A stretch of DNA of 6,842 nucleotides, taken from NCBI GenBank assembly GCA_029933535.1, contig JAOZNZ010000174.1:1-6842 (forward strand), read 5' to 3'. Below the pieces are notes generated by a model, which had not been told where the DNA came from, made no database searches, and saw only the letters and a list, made by a program, of their open reading frames with translations. Origin of the DNA: a bacterium (GTDB lineage: Bacteria > Auribacterota > UBA3054 > B51-G9). Both the position numbers and the translations under genes were made by a program. Of the stretch, positions 1 to 4,000 are shown in pieces (position 1 is the stretch's first letter; each line of letters opens with the position of its first letter).

Positions 1-61
1 TGATACTACAAATATTACGGCCCAAATGGGACTATTAACTAATAACTATTAACTAATAACT
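1..61. other. Non-coding tail downstream of the giant gene
   Basis: Apart from the repeat at 31-60, this stretch holds a short inverted repeat, CCCAAATGGG (21-30), whose 4-base arms are too short to be called a terminator, and no U-tract follows it on the coding strand. On the plus strand two frames are open from the left edge to TAA stops at 36-38 and 50-52, so a convergent gene could end here, but too few codons are visible to support one. No promoter or ribosome binding site is recognisable. Confidence 0.5.
31..60. repeat. Heptamer-based tandem repeat just past the stop codon
   Basis: Two perfect copies of the 14-mer ACTATTAACTAATA lie end to end (31-44 and 45-58), followed by AC. Each 14-mer is itself two heptamers, ACTATTA and ACTAATA, differing at one position, so the block is four alternating heptamers. 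On the coding strand of the giant gene it begins one base after the TGA and holds TAA/TAG triplets. Heptameric intergenic repeats of this style (STRR) are known from cyanobacteria; nothing else here points to that phylum. Confidence 0.8.
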
Positions 62-1018
62 TCAATCCCCTGAATACGAATATGTTTCGAAAAATATTTT
101 TATGTCGGTAATGTTGTTAATAAAACTTTCTAATGCAAAATCTCTGTCAGAATTAAGCGTGCTTGCCGGAATAATCATCATCCAGCGTGTATTCCAGACA
201 GACCTGCCGATAAGTCTTGCGGAATAAATTGCCTCATCCTGAGTGTAATCGCCACTGTCATTGTAAGCTCGCAAAGCCGGAAATCTTCTATGTGCGGCAT
301 ACTGGGATGAAAAAGTGTCATTGAGAGGAATCCAATCTTCACGGGCAATATCATTCGGAGTAACCGGATAAGGGACAGGCAACGCCTGGTCAAGAATTTT
401 AAATGTTCTATAATAACTTCCATCGCCGCCCGGGGAGCGCAATGTATCCGTACCAACCGGGAAGAGATAAACACGCGGTTCTTCAGCAAGGGAAGTATTG
501 TCATAATTACTGAACCAAATTCCGAGAGATCGGATTTTTGTGGCGAAATGAGTTGAATCGTAAGCGTTGTCACCACCTGCGAGATCCCAGCCGAAGAAAT
601 TTTTACCCTGCTGAACAGTAGTAGAAAATTCGATAACGATGCCCGGCTCAACATTTTCATGAGGGTCAAACGGGATGCAGTATCTGTTAAATTCCGGGAT
701 ATCAAAAATATTCGAGACTACGCAACTTTGCAGAACAGTTTTCCAGTGCAGACCGGTAGGAGAGTTCAAATTAGCGTTTTGCACCTTAGTGGAATCCGGC
801 AGACATCTGAACAATTCTCTTCTGAAAGAGAATTTGCTTGTTTCGACTTCGGGGTTATTGAAACCGAGTTGTCCTTTAAGCACCAAGTCCCAGTTCAGCT
901 TCATTCTTGCGAGTACATCCGCGATACCGCCATCACCTGTAACCGGCCCTGTTTGTGGTTCACCATCATCGATAATTCCAATGGTAGCGGATTTAACAAT
1001 AGTTTCTAAATATTGCGA
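62..1018 (-). other. Beta-rich C-terminal domain, possibly TcB-binding-like (residues about 1930-2247)
   Basis: After the last helix come ADVLARMKLNWDLVLKGQLGF and an ETSKFSFRREL segment, then alternating strands (GIVIEFSTTV; FATKIRSLGIWFSNY; RVYLFPVG) and a close of RWMMIIPASTL plus FINNITDIKIFFETYSYSGD. Known TcA subunits end in a comparable way: a methionine-bearing helix, a 'VSL' segment, a K-x-I-x-x-I strand, and a final strand of the DIILHIRYT type. Four cysteines occur in the window's C-terminal third (1846, 2001, 2028, 2043). The alternative is an unrelated carbohydrate-binding jellyroll. The frame stops cleanly at TGA, with a TAG two codons later. Confidence 0.4.
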
Positions 1019-4000
1019 ACCGTCTCCTCGCGGGTCACCCGGTTTCAAAGCAGTTTCATAGTCATAAGCTTTAGCAGCCAGGTAAGCGTATCTTGCTGCA
1101 AGCTCGAATTGCGCGTTATATTTTTGCAGTGCGTCATTTCTAAAGATTCTGAACGCCATATCTTTGTATCTGTAATTTTGGATTTCAGCGGCGGTTTCCT
1201 GGCGGAATCTCGCGCGGTAGTCCTGCTTGCGGTATCCTTCATAAAGTTTGGATGTATAAACTCCGTAGCATTGGCTTACAGCCTGTTCGAGAGTCAAGAG
1301 TTCTTTAAGGACGACGCCGAGTTTTTTCACTTCACGTATGAGTTCAGCGCTATCTTCAAGCCTCCCAACGGTGAGGTCGGTTTGACTATTAACAATTTCT
1401 ATGTGAATATCGATAAGTTCTTTAGCAAAGTCCTGGCCGGTAATAAGCACGTCTTTAGCCGCTGTTGAAAGGAAATAGGAGACATTGCCGCCCGTCCTTG
1501 CAGTCTCAAGGACCATGCGTTCGAGGAAACTTGGATCCACGCCATCAGCAAGTCCGGCAACAAGAACCAAAGGTGAGCCCTTTATTCCTGTTTCGGATAA
1601 ACCTTCAATATTTAGAAACGCAGCTTTCAAGCCAAGCGAAATTCCTTTCGCGACAAGAATAAGCGAGTTCAAAGTTGCGACTTCTGTGTATTTATGTTTA
1701 ACAGCGATATAAACATTTGATCGCGCATCGAATTTATTTTTAAGAAGATTCTTGAAAAATTCTGTTAACTCAATTTGATTATTATATTCAGTAAGTTTAG
1801 CATCGAAAGCACCGCGCATTTGCAGATAATCGGAATAAGCAATTTGAATTTCACCAACGGCGGGGCGGGGGGAAGTCCACGCGGAAGGTTTCACGGCCAT
1901 CTGGCTATCTGCAAGAATGTTATATGTAACAACCTGAGATTTTGTTGATACTTCTCCGCTATCATTAACTGTATAATAAGTACTTGTTAAAACAACGTCT
2001 TTAGTTTCATTGTCATGCGCGGCGAGAAAAGTATCATCAAGATACATCCAGTGGAATAGGTCGGGACCATCGTAACCTGAATTATAAGTTCCCCCAGGAC
2101 CTACATCATCCGGATAAGGATATCCGTAGAGTTCAATCAGGCGATATTTATAATCGCGTTCCTGGTCACGAATTGCCATATTGAATTTGTTAAGATTATC
2201 GGCTTGTTCTCTGAGTTTTTGAGTAGTGTTTTTCGCGTAATTAAATACACTGGCAGCGGCGTTGAGAGCTTTTGTCGCACGGTCGTAAATTTGCTCGAAA
2301 TGCGATTTGGAAACATAGGGAACCCAGTCGGGCTTATAAACCTGTGACGGGTCAATGTCAAATGGAACAACATTTTTAGCAAGACCGAGAGGGTTCATTC
2401 CGCGATCGGCCTTATCAACGGTATTCTGAACAGAGTTAAGGGCATCTGCTATAGTTGTAAGTTCGATAACATTAGTTCTGTCGATTTTTTCGATGCCTTC
2501 TTCGGGGGAATAAACCGGCAGAACGGAGTTTACGACAACCCAGTCAAAGTAAGAGCCCATACCTGCGCGAACACCCCATTCAGAGACACCCCACGCACGG
2601 TTTGTGTCCGTATCGGAATATCCCTGCCATTGCGCGATAGGATTTTCTTCATAATATTCTTTGTAAGTATTTTCGACGATTTCCGCGCCTGTGTTTGCTT
2701 TTGCGGCAGCGATGACACAGAATTTTTTTTCGTGGAGATAATCAACAATAACAGTAGAGTTACCAACATTTTCAGCGTAAGTCCCTGGAATCCAATCGAA
2801 GAAGTTGTTATGGATAAGTATGTAGTAAGTATTAAGAGCCGAGAGATAATGTCCCCAGGCATCGCCGTGGCCCATAGGATAAAGGATAGCAGCATCTTCT
2901 TCGTTAATAATTCCGTCTGCGTTGCCATTCTCGTCAAGAATATTGTAATTCAAAGCGTAAGCGACTTCTCCGCCGGTAATATCTTTGGTGAAATTCCAGA
3001 TAAGTCTGTTGTAGAAAGGAGAAGTCCAGACAGGCGGCTCGATTGGAGGAGTTTCCGCGCGAACGGGACTGCCCTGTCCTCTACCGCGAAGCAGGCTTAA
3101 GTTTTCGATAAGAAGCGAAGGCGTCTGGTTCATAAAACAGTGTATAGAAGAAGCATCATGGCCATAAACACCGTCATCGGTATCAAATCCGATGGTTGGA
3201 TCCTGCGCGTCGGCGTAAGCTTCATTTCCGAGCAGCATATACAGGTCAGTGATTCTTCCCGCAGCGAGCATAATAACTTTATTCGCGTCAGCATCGTGAT
3301 GAGGTGGATCAGCGAATATGCTCATATTCATAGCGGTTTTCATAATAGTCATATAAATTTGCAGAAGTCCCCATTGATTAATAGAATCCGGGTCGAGTGG
3401 AACATTACCCTCGTATCTCGGACCGATTTGTGCAATCATACTAACGAGAGTGTTGATGGGAGTATTATAAAAATCATAATATCTCTGTTCATACGGAGTA
3501 ATAGAATCCAGAACACGCTGCACCCATCCCTCAACATATTTTGGCGGAGTCCACTCGCTCCAATCCGTACCGCCAGGGAATCCCGGTGCAGCATGTTTAT
3601 ATCTTACAGCAAAATAATGATTATCAAGAGCAAAAAGATTTTCACCTTTAATAGTAATATCATCAGCTCCCTGGCCGGAAGCGGGATCGATGTTTGGATA
3701 TTTGCTCCAGGTAGCGATATTGGTTTTATTCGCGGGAATTTCGCCGTTGCTGTCCGGCAGCACAAATCGCCAGTCGAAAATATAGTTATCAGCTTTACCG
3801 AGAAAATCGGATGAATTGCGAATATTCACCTGATCGGAAAATGGATTTGCCTCGAGGCCAACCTGTTCAATTTCACCGCTAAAAAGCGGAAGCGCAATGT
3901 TGATAACCTGCAAAGAAACCGGATCCGCCTGAGGCTGTATAAGTTCATTTGTACTGTTACCGAAGACAAGAGTAACATAACCGGTTCCTTTCGCAAGGCC

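Noticed and set aside
21..30. CCCAAATGGG inverted repeat considered as a terminator
   Set aside because: Four-base arms with a two-base loop and no following T-run on the coding strand are too weak for an intrinsic terminator.
1..39. Plus-strand frame 1 after the first triplet reads YYKYYGPNGTIN then TAA, which looks protein-like
   Set aside because: It is preceded immediately by an in-frame TGA at the window edge. The giant gene uses TGA as its own stop and TGG for Trp, so there is no sign of recoding.
62..250. Type IX secretion or LPxTG/PEP-CTERM sorting signal at the C-terminus
   Set aside because: The last residues (DIKIFFETYSYSGD) lack a sortase motif, a hydrophobic anchor with basic tail, or the usual type IX domain motifs.
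1022..1033. RGD tripeptide (residues 1926-1928) as an integrin-like adhesion motif
   Set aside because: A three-residue match is expected by chance in a protein of this size, and it sits in a Gly/Asp-rich turn with no supporting context.
2723..2730. A8 run on the coding strand (E-K-K-F) forming an A-AAA-AAA slippery heptamer, considered as a programmed frameshift site
   Set aside because: The -1 frame ends after about two dozen codons with no recognisable product, the zero frame continues sensibly for over 850 codons, and no clear downstream stem was seen.
3140..3814. Plus-strand open frame of 224 codons
   Set aside because: It lies wholly antisense inside the giant gene, has no recognisable domain and a composition typical of a reverse-strand shadow. 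The minus-strand frame carries clear protein domains, so it is the real one.
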